64,000 bases of DNA from Litorivita pollutaquae (GCF_003205515.1 NZ_KZ826481.1:741627-805626); one strand, 5' to 3'. Counted from the stretch's first letter, positions 38,819-47,862 are shown. Numbers and translations are program-made. The notes: generated by a model from the sequence alone, not told the origin.

Positions 38819-39997
38819 TTACAAGGCCTCTTCCACCGCACTTGCGGCGGCATCAAGGCGGTTGACCGCCTCGGCGATCTCTTCATCGGTTAGGGTCAGC
38901 GGCGGCAAAAGCCGCAGCACATTGTCGGCGGCCGGCACGGTCAGCAATTCAACGTCATAGCCCGCTTGTACCACATCCATATTGGGTGCCACACATTTCA
39001 AGCCAAGCATCAAACCCATTCCCCGCACGCCCTCAAACACCTGCGGGTGCGAGGCCACCAGGGCTTCGAGTTTCTGGCGCAACAAACCTGCGCGGCGGTT
39101 CACATCCGCGAGAAAATCAGGATCGGCAACAATATCCATCACCGCGCACCCCACCGCACATCCCAAGGGGTTGCCGCCATAGGTCGACCCATGCGTTCCG
39201 GCGGTCATGCCGGACGCGGCCTCTTCGGTGGCCAAAACCGCCCCCAAGGGAAAACCGCCGCCGATGCCTTTGGCGACCATCATGATGTCCGGCGTGATCC
39301 CCGCCCATTCATGGGCAAAGAGTTTTCCGGTCCGTCCGACACCGCATTGCACTTCGTCGAGGATCAGCAAAATGCCCTTCTCGTCGCACAGGCTGCGCAG
39401 CTCTTTAAGATAGGCGTCCGCGACGGGGCGAATGCCGCCCTCGCCCTGCACCGGTTCGATCAGGATCGCACCAGTGGTTTCGGTAATCGCAGCAAGCAAA
39501 GCCTCGGGATCGTCCCACGGCAGGTGGACAAACCCGGGCAAAAGCGTGCCGAACCCTTTGACCATCTTTTCACTACCCGCTGCGGCGATGCCCGCCGAGG
39601 ACCGGCCATGGAAGGAACCGGCGAAGGTGATGATATCGGTCTTTTCGGGATGACCTTTGTCATACCAATATTTGCGCGCCATTTTGACCGCCAATTCGCA
39701 GGCCTCGGTGCCGGAATTGGTGAAAAACACCGTATCGGCAAAGGAAGCCTCGGTCAGCTTATCGGCCAGCGCCTGTTGCTGTGGGATCTCGTAAAGGTTC
39801 GACACATGCCACAGGTTTTGCGCCTGATCGGTCAGAGCCTTGACCAATGCCGGATGCGCATGGCCCAGCGCGTTCACCGCGATCCCCGCGCCCAGATCTA
39901 AAAATCGGCGGCCGTCTTCCTCAATCAGCCATGCGCCTTCACCCTTCGTGAAATGAAGCGGTGCGCGGTTATAGGTCGGCAGAATAGAGGGGATCAT
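38819..39997 (-). CDS. argD: Acetylornithine aminotransferase
   Basis: The 392-residue class III PLP aminotransferase converts N-acetylglutamate semialdehyde to N-acetylornithine, and may also serve lysine synthesis. [20 protein letters not shown] and [20 protein letters not shown] are class III motifs, and the PLP Lys lies in [13 protein letters not shown]. The start at 39997 has AAGG about nine bases upstream; in-frame starts at 40006 and 40015 overlap that site. It is the first gene of argD-argF. Confidence 0.96.
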   Translation of the reverse strand: MIPSILPTYNRAPLHFTKGEGAWLIEEDGRRFLDLGAGIAVNALGHAHPALVKALTDQAQNLWHVSNLYEIPQQQALADKLTEASFADTVFFTNSGTEACELAVKMARKYWYDKGHPEKTDIITFAGSFHGRSSAGIAAAGSEKMVKGFGTLLPGFVHLPWDDPEALLAAITETTGAILIEPVQGEGGIRPVADAYLKELRSLCDEKGILLILDEVQCGVGRTGKLFAHEWAGITPDIMMVAKGIGGGFPLGAVLATEEAASGMTAGTHGSTYGGNPLGCAVGCAVMDIVADPDFLADVNRRAGLLRQKLEALVASHPQVFEGVRGMGLMLGLKCVAPNMDVVQAGYDVELLTVPAADNVLRLLPPLTLTDEEIAEAVNRLDAAASAVEEAL

Positions 39998-40022
39998 TGG
40001 GATCATCCTTATCACATGAAGA

Positions 40023-40098
40023 CTGAGAAGTGCCTCAGCAGCTTCGGTTGGTCAATAATTTTCGGATATTTTCGGGGGCGCGTGCGGATTTAGCACGC
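40023..40098 (-). promoter_or_regulatory. Hairpins between the Arg leader ORF and argD
   Basis: Two perfect stems lie between the leader ORF and argD on the minus strand: GCGTGC/GCACGC with a 7-base loop (40080-40098) and CTGAG/CTCAG with a 6-base loop (40023-40038), the second ending 25 bases before the argD start. Neither has a long U-tract, so if attenuation occurs it may act by Rho or on translation rather than by a standard terminator. Confidence 0.4.
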
Positions 40099-40115
40099 AA
40101 GAACAACAGGCGGCG

Positions 40116-40181
40116 TCAGGCGCGTCGGCGCGAACGTCGGTCTTTGGCCGTGGCGGCAAAAGGGGTATGCGTGTTGTTCAT
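40116..40181 (-). CDS. Candidate arginine leader peptide of argD-argF
   Basis: A 21-codon ORF reads M-N-N-T-H-T-P-F-A-A-T-A-K-D and then R-R-S-R-R-R-A before TGA, so five of the last seven sense codons are arginine (CGA, CGT, CGC, CGA, CGC). It ends 118 bases before argD, a gene of arginine synthesis. No Shine-Dalgarno site precedes it, but a promoter-like TTGCAA-16-TATTCG ends eight bases before the ATG, which would place transcription start at or next to the ATG, as reported for the leaderless trpL of Sinorhizobium. Arg-starved ribosomes would stall in the Arg run. This is inference from sequence and position. Confidence 0.55.
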   Translation of the reverse strand: MNNTHTPFAATAKDRRSRRRA

Positions 40182-40376
40182 AGGCAAGGCGAATAGCAGG
40201 TGGCGCAAGATTTGCAAAGCCCATTTTCACAGCCGCCGGTCCCAAGCGGAGAGCGTCAAACCTCCCGCGCCGAACCGGCGGCGCAGGAGGTTCAGGACAC
40301 GGTACCGCCCCCGCCCCAGCCGGCGAGGACGGGCGCGATCGTGGCTTTCACAGGGGGAACCGTCACTGCGAACGAT

Positions 40377-41195
40377 TTACGCCTTGAGCCGATACCCCGT
40401 GCGGAACATCGCCCATGCCGTCCCCGCGATCACAAATGTCGCCGTGGCGCACACGATCAAGCCAAGCACCGGATTGCTGTCCGAGACGCCCAAAACCCCA
40501 TAGCGCACCCCGTCGATCAGATAGAAAATCGGATTGAAATGGGTGATCTTCTGCATCAGCTCCGGCATCGCCTCGACCGAATAAAACGTGCCGGAAAGAA
40601 AAGCCAAGGGCGTGACAATGAAATTGGTGATCGCTGCCATTTGGTCGAATTTATTGGCAAACACCCCCGCGATCATCCCCACCGCGCTCATGAAAGCCGA
40701 ACCGAGAAGCACAAAAACCAATGCCCAAAGCGGATGCGCGATCTCGACCCCGAGGAAGACCAGAACGCCCAACCCGATGGCCACTGCGACAATCACCCCG
40801 CGCGCCACACCGCCCGCCATATATCCCAAGATCAATTCAAACGCCGACAGCGGCGGCATCAATGTATCGACGATGTTGCCCTGCACCTTGGAGATCACAA
40901 TCGAGGAGGACACATTGGCAAAAGCGTTCTGGATCACCGTCATCATCAAGATCCCCGGCGCGATGAAATGCACAAAAGGCCGCCCCATAATTTCGCCGCG
41001 CGACGGGCCGATGGCCAGATTGAAAATCAGCAAGAACAGCGCCGCAGTCACCAAGGGCGCAAGCAAGGTTTGCGTCCAGACCACGACAAATCGCATGACC
41101 TCGCGACGCGCCAATGTATAGAGGCCAAGCCAGTTGACCCGCCCGAACCGGCGTTCACTCATCGCGCTTGTGCCCAATTTCACCTGATTGCTCAT
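40377..41195 (-). CDS. ABC-2 type transporter permease
   Basis: The 272-residue protein has about six membrane segments and the ABC-2 permease pattern: ARREVMRFVVVWTQTLLAPL at the N-terminus, APGILMMTVIQNAFANVSSS, and the C-terminal TPLAFLSGTFYSVEAMPE and FNPIFYLIDGVRYG blocks seen in YadH-like exporters. It needs a separate ATPase subunit, which is not encoded next to it. It diverges from gcrA. Substrate is unknown. Confidence 0.88.
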   Translation of the reverse strand: MSNQVKLGTSAMSERRFGRVNWLGLYTLARREVMRFVVVWTQTLLAPLVTAALFLLIFNLAIGPSRGEIMGRPFVHFIAPGILMMTVIQNAFANVSSSIVISKVQGNIVDTLMPPLSAFELILGYMAGGVARGVIVAVAIGLGVLVFLGVEIAHPLWALVFVLLGSAFMSAVGMIAGVFANKFDQMAAITNFIVTPLAFLSGTFYSVEAMPELMQKITHFNPIFYLIDGVRYGVLGVSDSNPVLGLIVCATATFVIAGTAWAMFRTGYRLKA

Positions 41196-41214
41196 GCCAA
41201 AACCCCTGCCATTT

Positions 41215-41253
41215 GATTCGATGCCTTGTAACTCGGATGCGAGTGTTTAAAAT
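41215..41253 (+). promoter_or_regulatory. gcrA promoter with GANTC site and spacer palindrome
   Basis: A promoter-like pair TTGTAA (41226-41231) and TAAAAT (41248-41253) has a 16-base spacer. The spacer holds a perfect inverted repeat ACTCG-GATG-CGAGT (41231-41244). A GATTC (GANTC, the CcrM methylation target) lies at 41215-41219, directly upstream of the -35. GcrA works with CcrM-methylated GANTC sites, so methylation-dependent control of gcrA is conceivable. Confidence 0.45.
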
Positions 41254-41277
41254 AGGGGACTATTAGGAATTTCTAGA

Positions 41278-41313
41278 GCGGCCCGCGCCACCTGCGCATT
41301 GGGGGCCGCTTTT
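41278..41313 (+). promoter_or_regulatory. Terminator-like hairpin in the gcrA leader
   Basis: GCGGCCC (41278-41284) and GGGCCGC (41303-41309) form an exact 7-bp stem with an 18-base loop, followed by TTTT. It sits between the proposed promoter and the gcrA start at 41330 and, because the upstream gene is divergent, can only act within the gcrA transcript. That makes it an attenuator candidate. Confidence 0.45.
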
Positions 41314-41329
41314 CAGGTAAGGAAGACAG

Positions 41330-41911
41330 ATGTCTTGGACCGACGATCGCGTTGAGCTTTTGAAAAAGATGTGGGGCGAGGGCCAATCGGCCAGCCAGAT
41401 CGCCAAGGAATTGGGCGGTGTTACGCGCAACGCGGTGATCGGCAAAGTCCACCGGCTGGGCCTGTCCAACCGCTCGGGCGGTGGCACCTCGGCGAAAACC
41501 GAAGCGGCCAAACCGGCACCAGAAACCAAGGCGGCCAAACCCGCCGCCAAGGCCAAACCGGTCAAGCCCTCTGCGCCCAAGGCCGAACCGGAGCCCGAAA
41601 AGCCCGTTGCCGTGCATGTGCCGCACACCCGCAAGGCCATCATTCCGGCGGGGCAACCTTTGCCGCCGCAACCGTCAGCCAATGAAATCAGCCCTGAAGC
41701 CTTGGCCAAAGTCTCCGCCATCGAAAAGAAAGCCAAGCGGCTGACCTTGATGGAATTGACTGAACGCACGTGCAAATGGCCCGTGGGCGATCCGGCGACG
41801 CCCGATTTTTGGTTCTGCGGTCTGCCGGTGCAAGCGGGCAAACCTTACTGCGAGGCCCATGTCGGCGTGGCCTTCCAACCGATGTCCTCGCGCCGCGACC
41901 GCAAAAGGTAA
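41330..41911 (+). CDS. gcrA: Cell-cycle regulator GcrA
   Basis: The 193-residue protein starts [20 protein letters not shown] and continues with [20 protein letters not shown], the GcrA DNA-binding domain. A Lys/Pro/Ala-rich linker (about 55-100) follows, and the C-terminal zinc-like segment CKWPVGDP to [15 protein letters not shown] binds sigma70 domain 2. GcrA activates housekeeping promoters carrying methylated GANTC sites and is restricted to alphaproteobacteria. AGGAAG precedes the start. Confidence 0.96.
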   Translation: MSWTDDRVELLKKMWGEGQSASQIAKELGGVTRNAVIGKVHRLGLSNRSGGGTSAKTEAAKPAPETKAAKPAAKAKPVKPSAPKAEPEPEKPVAVHVPHTRKAIIPAGQPLPPQPSANEISPEALAKVSAIEKKAKRLTLMELTERTCKWPVGDPATPDFWFCGLPVQAGKPYCEAHVGVAFQPMSSRRDRKR

Positions 41912-42060
41912 CGCGCGCCGCAGACAAATTCATGAAAAGGCCGGACCCCGCGTCCGGCCTTTTGCATTTTGCGATGCCGTTTTGCGATTGCCGTAGTCTC
42001 CCCCCTTGCCAAGTCTCCGCCAGCACCCAAATTAGAGGTCAACACCACAAAGGACGGCCC

Positions 42061-43044
42061 ATGATCCCCTTCTCCCTGCTCGACCTCTCTCCCGTGCCTG
42101 CGGGCCATACCCCCGCCGATGCTTTGGCCAATACCGTGGATCTGGCCCGCCACGCCGAAGACCTTGGCTACACCCGCTACTGGTTGGCCGAGCATCACAA
42201 CATGCGCGGCATTGCCAGCGCGGCAACCGCGGTTTTGATCGGCCAAGTGGCTGCACATACAAAGAAAATCCGCGTCGGGGCCGGCGGGATCATGTTGCCG
42301 AACCATGCGCCCTTGATGGTCGCCGAAGCCTTTGGCACGCTGGCGACGATGTATCCCGACCGGATTGACCTTGGCCTTGGGCGCGCGCCGGGGACCGATA
42401 TGCTCACCGCGCGGGCGCTGCGCCATGCCCAAGACGACGCCTCCGGCTTTCCGCGTGATGTCGCCGAATTGATCAGCTATCTGGGCGATCCCGATGAGGC
42501 CGCCAAAGTGCGCGCCGTGCCGGGCGAGGGCACCCATGTGCCGGTCTGGATTCTTGGCTCGTCGCTCTTTGGGGCGCAACTGGCGGCGGCGCTTGGCCTG
42601 CCCTACGCATTCGCCTCGCATTTCGCGCCTGCAGCCTTGGAGGAGGCCTTTTATATATATCGCCGTGATTTCAGACCCTCGGCACAATTGGACAAACCCC
42701 ATGCCATGATGGCGCTGAATGTCTTTGGGGCACAAACCGAGGCCGAGGCGCAATTGCTGCGCACCTCGATGCAGCAAGCCTTTCTCCACCTGCGCACCGG
42801 CCAACCCGGCCCCCTGCCCCGCCCCGATGCGAATTTTGCCAAAGGCATCGACCCGCGCATCATCGCGGGCGTCGATCAGGCATTGGCCTGCACCGCCTGC
42901 GGTACGCCGGATATGGTGCGCGACCAGCTTGGCCAGTTGATCGATACATTCCGCCCCGACGAGGTGATCATCACCGGCCAAATCCACGACCACGCGGCGC
43001 GCAAGGCCTCCTTCGCCATCGCGGCAGAGGCGATGCGCGCATAA
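42061..43044 (+). CDS. LLM-class flavin-dependent oxidoreductase (luciferase-like monooxygenase)
   Basis: The 327-residue protein has the bacterial luciferase-like TIM-barrel pattern: [56 protein letters not shown] and [12 protein letters not shown]. It belongs to the YhbW/MsnO8-like group of FMN-dependent monooxygenases; the substrate is unknown. The start at 42061 follows AAGGACG. It lies 149 bases after gcrA and 131 before rimO, with no evident operon. Confidence 0.92.
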   Translation: MIPFSLLDLSPVPAGHTPADALANTVDLARHAEDLGYTRYWLAEHHNMRGIASAATAVLIGQVAAHTKKIRVGAGGIMLPNHAPLMVAEAFGTLATMYPDRIDLGLGRAPGTDMLTARALRHAQDDASGFPRDVAELISYLGDPDEAAKVRAVPGEGTHVPVWILGSSLFGAQLAAALGLPYAFASHFAPAALEEAFYIYRRDFRPSAQLDKPHAMMALNVFGAQTEAEAQLLRTSMQQAFLHLRTGQPGPLPRPDANFAKGIDPRIIAGVDQALACTACGTPDMVRDQLGQLIDTFRPDEVIITGQIHDHAARKASFAIAAEAMRA

Positions 43045-43175
43045 CCCCGCGCGCGGTTCAGCCCAATAATCGGTGATCTTCGCCCCGCCGAAGCCTCGCC
43101 GGACGCGCGCAGGCCCGTCGTCCGGCGCAGGATTGCCGCACGCGGCCTCTTCCCCCGCGCCGCGCCCTTGCGTAT

Positions 43176-44588
43176 ATGGATATGATGATCACCAACCCGC
43201 CCAACCTCCGCCCCGACCTTGCGCCGCGCGCCAAGATTTCCGATGCCCCGCGCAGCGGCCAACCAACCATTGGCATGGTTTCGCTCGGTTGCCCCAAAGC
43301 CTTGGTCGACAGCGAGCGGATTTTGACGCGGCTGCGCGCCGAGGGCTACGGGATCAGCGCGCAATACACCGGCGCCGATGCGGTGATCGTCAACACCTGT
43401 GGCTTTCTCGACAGCGCCAAGGCCGAAAGCCTTGAAGCAATTGGCGAGGCCTTGAATGAAAACGGTAAGGTCATTGTCACCGGATGCCTTGGCGCCGAGG
43501 AAGATTATATTCGCGGCACCCATCCACGGGTGTTGGCCGTCACCGGCCCGCATCAATACGAGCAGGTTTTGGATGCCGTGCACAGCGCGGTGCCGCCCGA
43601 TCCCGATCCCTTCATTGATCTGATGCCCGCCAGCGGTGTCAAATTGACGCCCCGGCATTTCAGCTATTTGAAAATCTCCGAGGGCTGCAATCATAAGTGC
43701 AAATTCTGCATCATTCCCGATATGCGCGGCAAATTGGCCTCGCGCCCCGTGCATGCGGTTTTGCGCGAGGCCGATAAATTGGTGCAAAGCGGTGTGAAAG
43801 AATTGCTGGTGATCTCGCAAGACACCTCGGCCTACGGGTTGGATCGCAAATATTCGGCGCATGAATGGCAAGGCCGCGAGGTGCGCAGCCATATCACCGA
43901 TTTAACCCGCGAGCTGGGGCAACTTGGCAATGAGAGCGATCTTTGGGTGCGGTTGCATTACGTCTATCCCTACCCGCATGTGCGCGAATTGATCCCGCTG
44001 ATGGCTGATCCGGCGAATGCGGTTTTGCCCTACCTCGATATCCCGTTCCAACATAGCCACCCTGACGTTCTCAAACGCATGGCGCGGCCTGCGGCGGGGT
44101 CGAAAACCTTGACCGAGATCGCCGCATGGCGCGAGATTTGCCCTGATATCACCCTGCGCTCGACTTTTATCGTCGGATATCCGGGGGAAACAGAGGCGGA
44201 ATTCCAACATCTTCTCGACTGGATGGACGAGGCGCAACTCGACCGCGTGGGGTGCTTCAAATACGAAAACGTCGATGGGGCACGATCAAACGCGTTGCCC
44301 GATCATGTGGCCGAAGCCGTCAAACAAGAGCGTTGGGACCGCTTTATGGAAAAGGCGCAGGCGATTTCCGAAGCCAAGCTGGCCGCTAAAGTCGGACGTG
44401 TGATAGATGTGATCGTCGATGATATTGACGAGGACGGCATCGCCACCTGCCGCACCAAGGCCGATGCGCCGGAAATCGACGGGAATCTGTTTATCGACGA
44501 AGACACCGAAGGATTGACCGTGGGCGCGATCGTCACCGTCGAAGTGGACGAGGCGGGCGAATATGATCTTTGGGGGCGGCGGATATAA
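43176..44588 (+). CDS. rimO: Ribosomal protein uS12 methylthiotransferase
   Basis: The 470-residue radical-SAM enzyme adds a methylthio group to an aspartate of ribosomal protein S12. The auxiliary cluster cysteines are Cys 39, Cys 75 and Cys 104 ([25 protein letters not shown]). The radical-SAM motif is C-x3-C-x2-C in [13 protein letters not shown] (Cys 171, 175, 178). A C-terminal TRAM domain ends the protein. The VDSERI segment separates RimO from MiaB. The start has no obvious binding site; ATG codons at 43182 and 43185 are close alternatives. Confidence 0.96.
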   Translation: MDMMITNPPNLRPDLAPRAKISDAPRSGQPTIGMVSLGCPKALVDSERILTRLRAEGYGISAQYTGADAVIVNTCGFLDSAKAESLEAIGEALNENGKVIVTGCLGAEEDYIRGTHPRVLAVTGPHQYEQVLDAVHSAVPPDPDPFIDLMPASGVKLTPRHFSYLKISEGCNHKCKFCIIPDMRGKLASRPVHAVLREADKLVQSGVKELLVISQDTSAYGLDRKYSAHEWQGREVRSHITDLTRELGQLGNESDLWVRLHYVYPYPHVRELIPLMADPANAVLPYLDIPFQHSHPDVLKRMARPAAGSKTLTEIAAWREICPDITLRSTFIVGYPGETEAEFQHLLDWMDEAQLDRVGCFKYENVDGARSNALPDHVAEAVKQERWDRFMEKAQAISEAKLAAKVGRVIDVIVDDIDEDGIATCRTKADAPEIDGNLFIDEDTEGLTVGAIVTVEVDEAGEYDLWGRRI

Positions 44589-44710
44589 ACCACGCGCCTT
44601 TGCGCCGATCCGTTTTCGAACCGCAGTTTGCACCAAAAGCCTCTTGAAGCGCGCCGTCACAGCGTGTAATTCAGGCGCAGCACATGCGGGCGCGGCCCGA
44701 TTTGCCCCGA

Positions 44711-44784
44711 GCGGGCGTTGTGTAATGGTAAGACCTTAGCCTTCCAAGCTAATGACGCGGGTTCGATTCCCGCCGCCCGCTCCA
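44711..44784 (+). tRNA. tRNA-Gly (anticodon TCC)
   Basis: A complete cloverleaf can be drawn. Acceptor GCGGGCG (44711-44717) pairs with CGCCCGC (44774-44780), the anticodon stem TTAGC/GCTAA encloses loop CTTCCAA with anticodon TCC, and the T arm CGGGTTCGATTCCCG is exact. The discriminator T and an encoded CCA end at 44784. Confidence 0.97.
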
Positions 44785-44990
44785 AAAACTTTCCTGCTTT
44801 CAAAATATTTTTTCATCTGCGGGTGCTTCCCCATGCGGCAAACGGACCGTGAGCGGCTCAATGCCCCCAGTTCGGCCAAGGCCATAAGCGGTAGCGCGGT
44901 TCTCAACGGCCGGCCGTTCCCGCTCTTTGCCCCCTACGGTTCCTGCGCTTTTCCCGTGCCTTTGTGCGCCCCATGCCGCAGCGCCCCCTC

Positions 44991-45018
44991 AACAAAAGAG
45001 GCCGCCGAAGCGACCTCT
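44991..45018 (-). terminator. Rho-independent terminator of the DEAD-box helicase gene
   Basis: On the minus strand AGAGGTCGC-TTCG-GCGGCCTCT forms a 9-bp stem (one wobble) on a TTCG loop, followed by TTTTG. It begins 16 bases past the helicase stop. The rest of 44785-45033 has no gene. Confidence 0.88.
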
Positions 45019-45033
45019 GATCTGTGTGGTTTC

Positions 45034-47262
45034 TTATTTGCTACGGCGCGGAACCGCATTGCCGCCCTTGGCAGGCGGCTTGCCCTTACCGCTTGGTTTG
45101 CCGCCGGCCTTGCCAGCGAATTTCGATCCTGCACGCGGTTTGGCAGTTTTGCCGTCAGGGCTGAAACGTTTTGACGCATCGCTGGCATCGGCGCGGGGGC
45201 GGCCCGCCGGTTTGCCACCCTCGGGCTTACCGCCAAATTTCCCCGCAGGCTTGGCGCCATATTTCGCCGGAGCCTTGCCCGCACGCGCCGGTTTTCCGTC
45301 CGGCTTGCCGCCTTTGTAATCACCTTTGGGTTTGCCGTCGCTCTTCGGTTTGGCGTCCGCCTTGGGTTTGGGATAGGGCGCGGCCTCTGTATCGTTCCAC
45401 ACGCGCTTGGTTTTGCCCGGTGTATTGCCTGACGCGTCCTTTGTGTGGCGCGGTTTGCGCTCGGGGGCGCCGCCATCCAGCGGATCGTAAGGTTTCGCAG
45501 CTTTGTCGCCATATGGCTTTTTATCGCCGTAGGATTTTTTATCGCCGTAAGGTTTCTTATCCCCGCGTGGCTTATCGCCGTAGGGCTTCTTGTCGCCGCG
45601 CGGTTTGTCAAAACGTTTGCCGCCCGCAGGCTTATCGCCGAACCGCTTAGGTCCGCGCTCTTGCGGCGCAAAGGTCGGGGTGCCTTGGAGACGCGTGACC
45701 TTGCCGCCCTCTTCCAATTCCATCGGATCGCCAAGCGAGGCGACAAAGCCGTCCGCGCTGGTTTCCAGTATCTCGAAATAGGTTTCGGTCGGCTGGATGC
45801 GAATCGCGCCGATGTCATCCTTGGTCAATCCGCCCATGCGGCAGATCAGCGGCAAAAGCCAGCGCGGTTCGGCATTTTTGTTGCGACCGATAGAGACCGA
45901 GAACCACACGCCGGGGCCAAATTGCGTGGCCGGACGCCGTTCGGGGCGGCTGTCGGGATCGGCCAATTCTTCGGGCGCCGATTGGCGTGTGCGATACAAA
46001 CGCAAATAGGCCGCCGCGATTTCTTGCGGCTCGTGCATGGCCAAAAGCTTATCGGCAAAAGCGCTTTCTTCGGGGGTCACGGCTTCGGTCCAAACCGGAT
46101 CGGACAACAGGCGCGCTTCGTCCTTTTCGGCCACTTCGGTGGCCGAGGGCGGCGAGGCCCAAGAGGCTTCGAGCTTGGCGAAATGCAACAGGCGCTCGGC
46201 CTTTTTGCGCACTTTTGGCGGCACGATCAACGCCGAAACCCCTTTGCGCCCCGCGCGGCCCGTCCGGCCAGAGCGGTGCAGCAATGTTTCGTGGTTCGAC
46301 GGCAATTCGGCATGCACAACCAATTCAAGGTTGGGCAAATCAATGCCGCGCGCGGCCACATCGGTGGCCACACAAACGCGGGCGCGGCCGTCGCGCATTG
46401 CTTGCAAGGCGTTACTGCGCTCGGTCTGGGTCAATTCGCCGGACAGCGCCACAACGGAAAAGCCGCGATTCGACAGGCGCGAGGTCATCCGCGCCACCAT
46501 GGCACGGGTGTTGCAAAACACGATCGCATTGGGCGCCTCATAGAAACGCAGCACATTGATAATGGCGTTTTCGGCATCCTGCGGCGCGACCTGCAAGGCG
46601 CGGTATTCAATATCAGAGTGTTGACGCGCCTCGCCTGCGGTGGTGATGCGTTGCGCGTCTTTTTGGTAGGATTTGGCCAATTGCGCGATGGTTTTCGGCA
46701 CCGTGGCCGAGAACATCAACGTGCGGCGGGAGTCGGGTGATTGCGACAGGATGAATTCAAGATCCTCGCGAAAGCCCAGATCAAGCATCTCGTCGGCTTC
46801 GTCCAGAATCACCGCACGAATATCATCAAGGTCGATGCTGCCGCGTTTGACGTGGTCGACCAAACGGCCCGGCGTGGCGACAACAATATGCGCACCGCGA
46901 TCCAGGGCGCGGCGCTCGTCGCGCATGTCCATACCGCCAACACAAGAGGCGACAACTGCGCCCGCTTGGGCATAGAGCCAGAGCAGCTCGCGTTTCACCT
47001 GCATCGCCAATTCGCGGGTCGGCGCGATCACCAAAGCCAAAGGCGAGGCAGCGCGGCCGAACCGGCCATCTTCTTCAAGAATCGTCGGAGCGATCGCAAG
47101 GCCAAAACCCACGGTTTTGCCTGATCCGGTCTGCGCCGACACCAAAAGGTCCGCCTCGACAAGTGCGGGGTCGATCACCGCCTCTTGCACCGGCGTCAGG
47201 CTCTCGTAGCCTTGGGCGGCCAGTGCGGCGGCAAGGGTCGGGATCACGGCAGCTTCGATCAC
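45034..47262 (-). CDS. DEAD-box RNA helicase with DbpA-type domain and repetitive basic tail
   Basis: The 742-residue helicase has motif I AQTGSGKT (43-50), motif II DEAD (154-157), FSATVP (motif III) and HRSGRTGRAGRKG (motif VI). After the two RecA domains there is a DbpA-like RNA-binding domain (SIGRNKNAEPRWLLPLICRM to GFVASLGDP, roughly 455-520). A long Lys/Gly/Pro/Asp tail follows, including a run of KPYGDK/KPRGDK units. It probably acts in ribosome assembly or cold adaptation, like CsdA and DbpA. The long leader upstream (47263-47400) would suit cold-shock control. Confidence 0.93.
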   Translation of the reverse strand: MIEAAVIPTLAAALAAQGYESLTPVQEAVIDPALVEADLLVSAQTGSGKTVGFGLAIAPTILEEDGRFGRAASPLALVIAPTRELAMQVKRELLWLYAQAGAVVASCVGGMDMRDERRALDRGAHIVVATPGRLVDHVKRGSIDLDDIRAVILDEADEMLDLGFREDLEFILSQSPDSRRTLMFSATVPKTIAQLAKSYQKDAQRITTAGEARQHSDIEYRALQVAPQDAENAIINVLRFYEAPNAIVFCNTRAMVARMTSRLSNRGFSVVALSGELTQTERSNALQAMRDGRARVCVATDVAARGIDLPNLELVVHAELPSNHETLLHRSGRTGRAGRKGVSALIVPPKVRKKAERLLHFAKLEASWASPPSATEVAEKDEARLLSDPVWTEAVTPEESAFADKLLAMHEPQEIAAAYLRLYRTRQSAPEELADPDSRPERRPATQFGPGVWFSVSIGRNKNAEPRWLLPLICRMGGLTKDDIGAIRIQPTETYFEILETSADGFVASLGDPMELEEGGKVTRLQGTPTFAPQERGPKRFGDKPAGGKRFDKPRGDKKPYGDKPRGDKKPYGDKKSYGDKKPYGDKAAKPYDPLDGGAPERKPRHTKDASGNTPGKTKRVWNDTEAAPYPKPKADAKPKSDGKPKGDYKGGKPDGKPARAGKAPAKYGAKPAGKFGGKPEGGKPAGRPRADASDASKRFSPDGKTAKPRAGSKFAGKAGGKPSGKGKPPAKGGNAVPRRSK
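45500..45612 (-). repeat. Tandem KPYGDK-type coding repeats in the helicase tail
   Basis: The helicase tail here encodes about seven hexapeptide-like units (KPRGD, KKPYGD, KPRGD, KKPYGD, KKSYGD, KKPYGD), with matching nucleotide repeats of the type TCGCCGTAAGGTTT on the plus strand. Such repeats favour slippage, so copy number may vary between strains. The basic repeats likely add unspecific RNA affinity. Confidence 0.75.
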
Positions 47263-47862
47263 GGGCAGGTCTCTCTTTCAAAGAAGGGTGGGTCAGGATG
47301 GGGCGGCACATCAGGCGCGCGCGGGCAAGGATGATGCCACATATGACACCAAGCGCCCGCTCATACGCGCCCCGTTGCGACTTGTATAGCTTTATTTACG
47401 CAAAAAACCACCCTATGGGGTCTCTTCATCGGGCCTTTGCGCCAAGATCCTGCATCGGCGTATGAATAGGCGCATCGCCCGCCTGCCCGCCCCATGCACC
47501 GGCGCGCACATGGGGCGCACCACGCCCATTCCGATAAAATCCCGCCCGGACAAGACAACGCCCGCCCACTCCCGGAACCGGCGCAAAACCGGCAAAACGC
47601 GCGCCTGACACCGGCGCAGCATAGAGATGATATGGGCTGCAACACAGCCCTGCACGTCCTTTGCATGCCCCAAGGTAACCGGTCAGAATACGGGTTTTGG
47701 TTGATCTTGGCGCCCTGCTGTGTTGTCATATAGGCGTGCTTTGGAGGCGCGAACCGCTCTGCTGTTTTTGCGCCATCCGAAGAAATCGCCCGTGAGGGGT
47801 GGTGACCGAAGGTGCCAAAGTGAGCGCACCAACGGCTAAGCTCACGAGAGACGAGAGATCAC
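47263..47862. other. Divergent region between the helicase and the betaine transporter
   Basis: This 600-base region has no convincing gene. It holds the helicase leader on the minus side, a small hairpin GGGCTG/CAGCCC at 47634-47650 and the structured transporter leader at 47792-47857. Short frames in both directions lack binding sites. Confidence 0.5.
47792..47857 (+). ncRNA. Candidate structured leader (H-type pseudoknot) of the betaine transporter operon
   Basis: GGTGC (47811-47815) pairs with GCACC (47826-47830). Within that loop GTGAGC (47820-47825) is complementary to GCTCAC (47840-47845) downstream, which gives an H-type pseudoknot. A second GTGAG at 47792-47796 could compete for CTCAC. 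The knot ends eight bases before GAGAG (47853-47857), the likely ribosome binding site of the gene at 47863. This layout resembles small riboswitches, but I cannot assign it to a known class. Ligand and function are unknown. Confidence 0.45.

Larger units (their letters stand above)
39998..40376. other. argD leader region and argD/ABC-permease intergenic space
   Basis: This 379-base region holds the argD leader: a promoter-like pair TTGCAA (40212-40217) and TATTCG (minus strand, 40190-40195) spaced by 16, the leader ORF at 40116-40181, and two hairpins at 40080-40098 and 40023-40038. The remaining part, 40220-40376, is downstream of the ABC permease stop and shows no gene. Confidence 0.5.

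Noticed and set aside
40200..41216. 338-codon rightward frame with a proline-rich start
   Set aside because: Most of it is antisense to the ABC-2 permease, it has no binding site and no recognisable domain.
44711..44784. tRNA-Gly as an integration site for a genomic island
   Set aside because: No integrase lies nearby, and neither flank shows a repeat of the tRNA 3' end or foreign composition.
47792..47857. Assignment of the transporter leader to SAM-II or SAM/SAH riboswitches
   Set aside because: Only a short loop sequence is reminiscent. Helix order and conserved core bases as I remember them do not match, so it is reported as an unassigned candidate.
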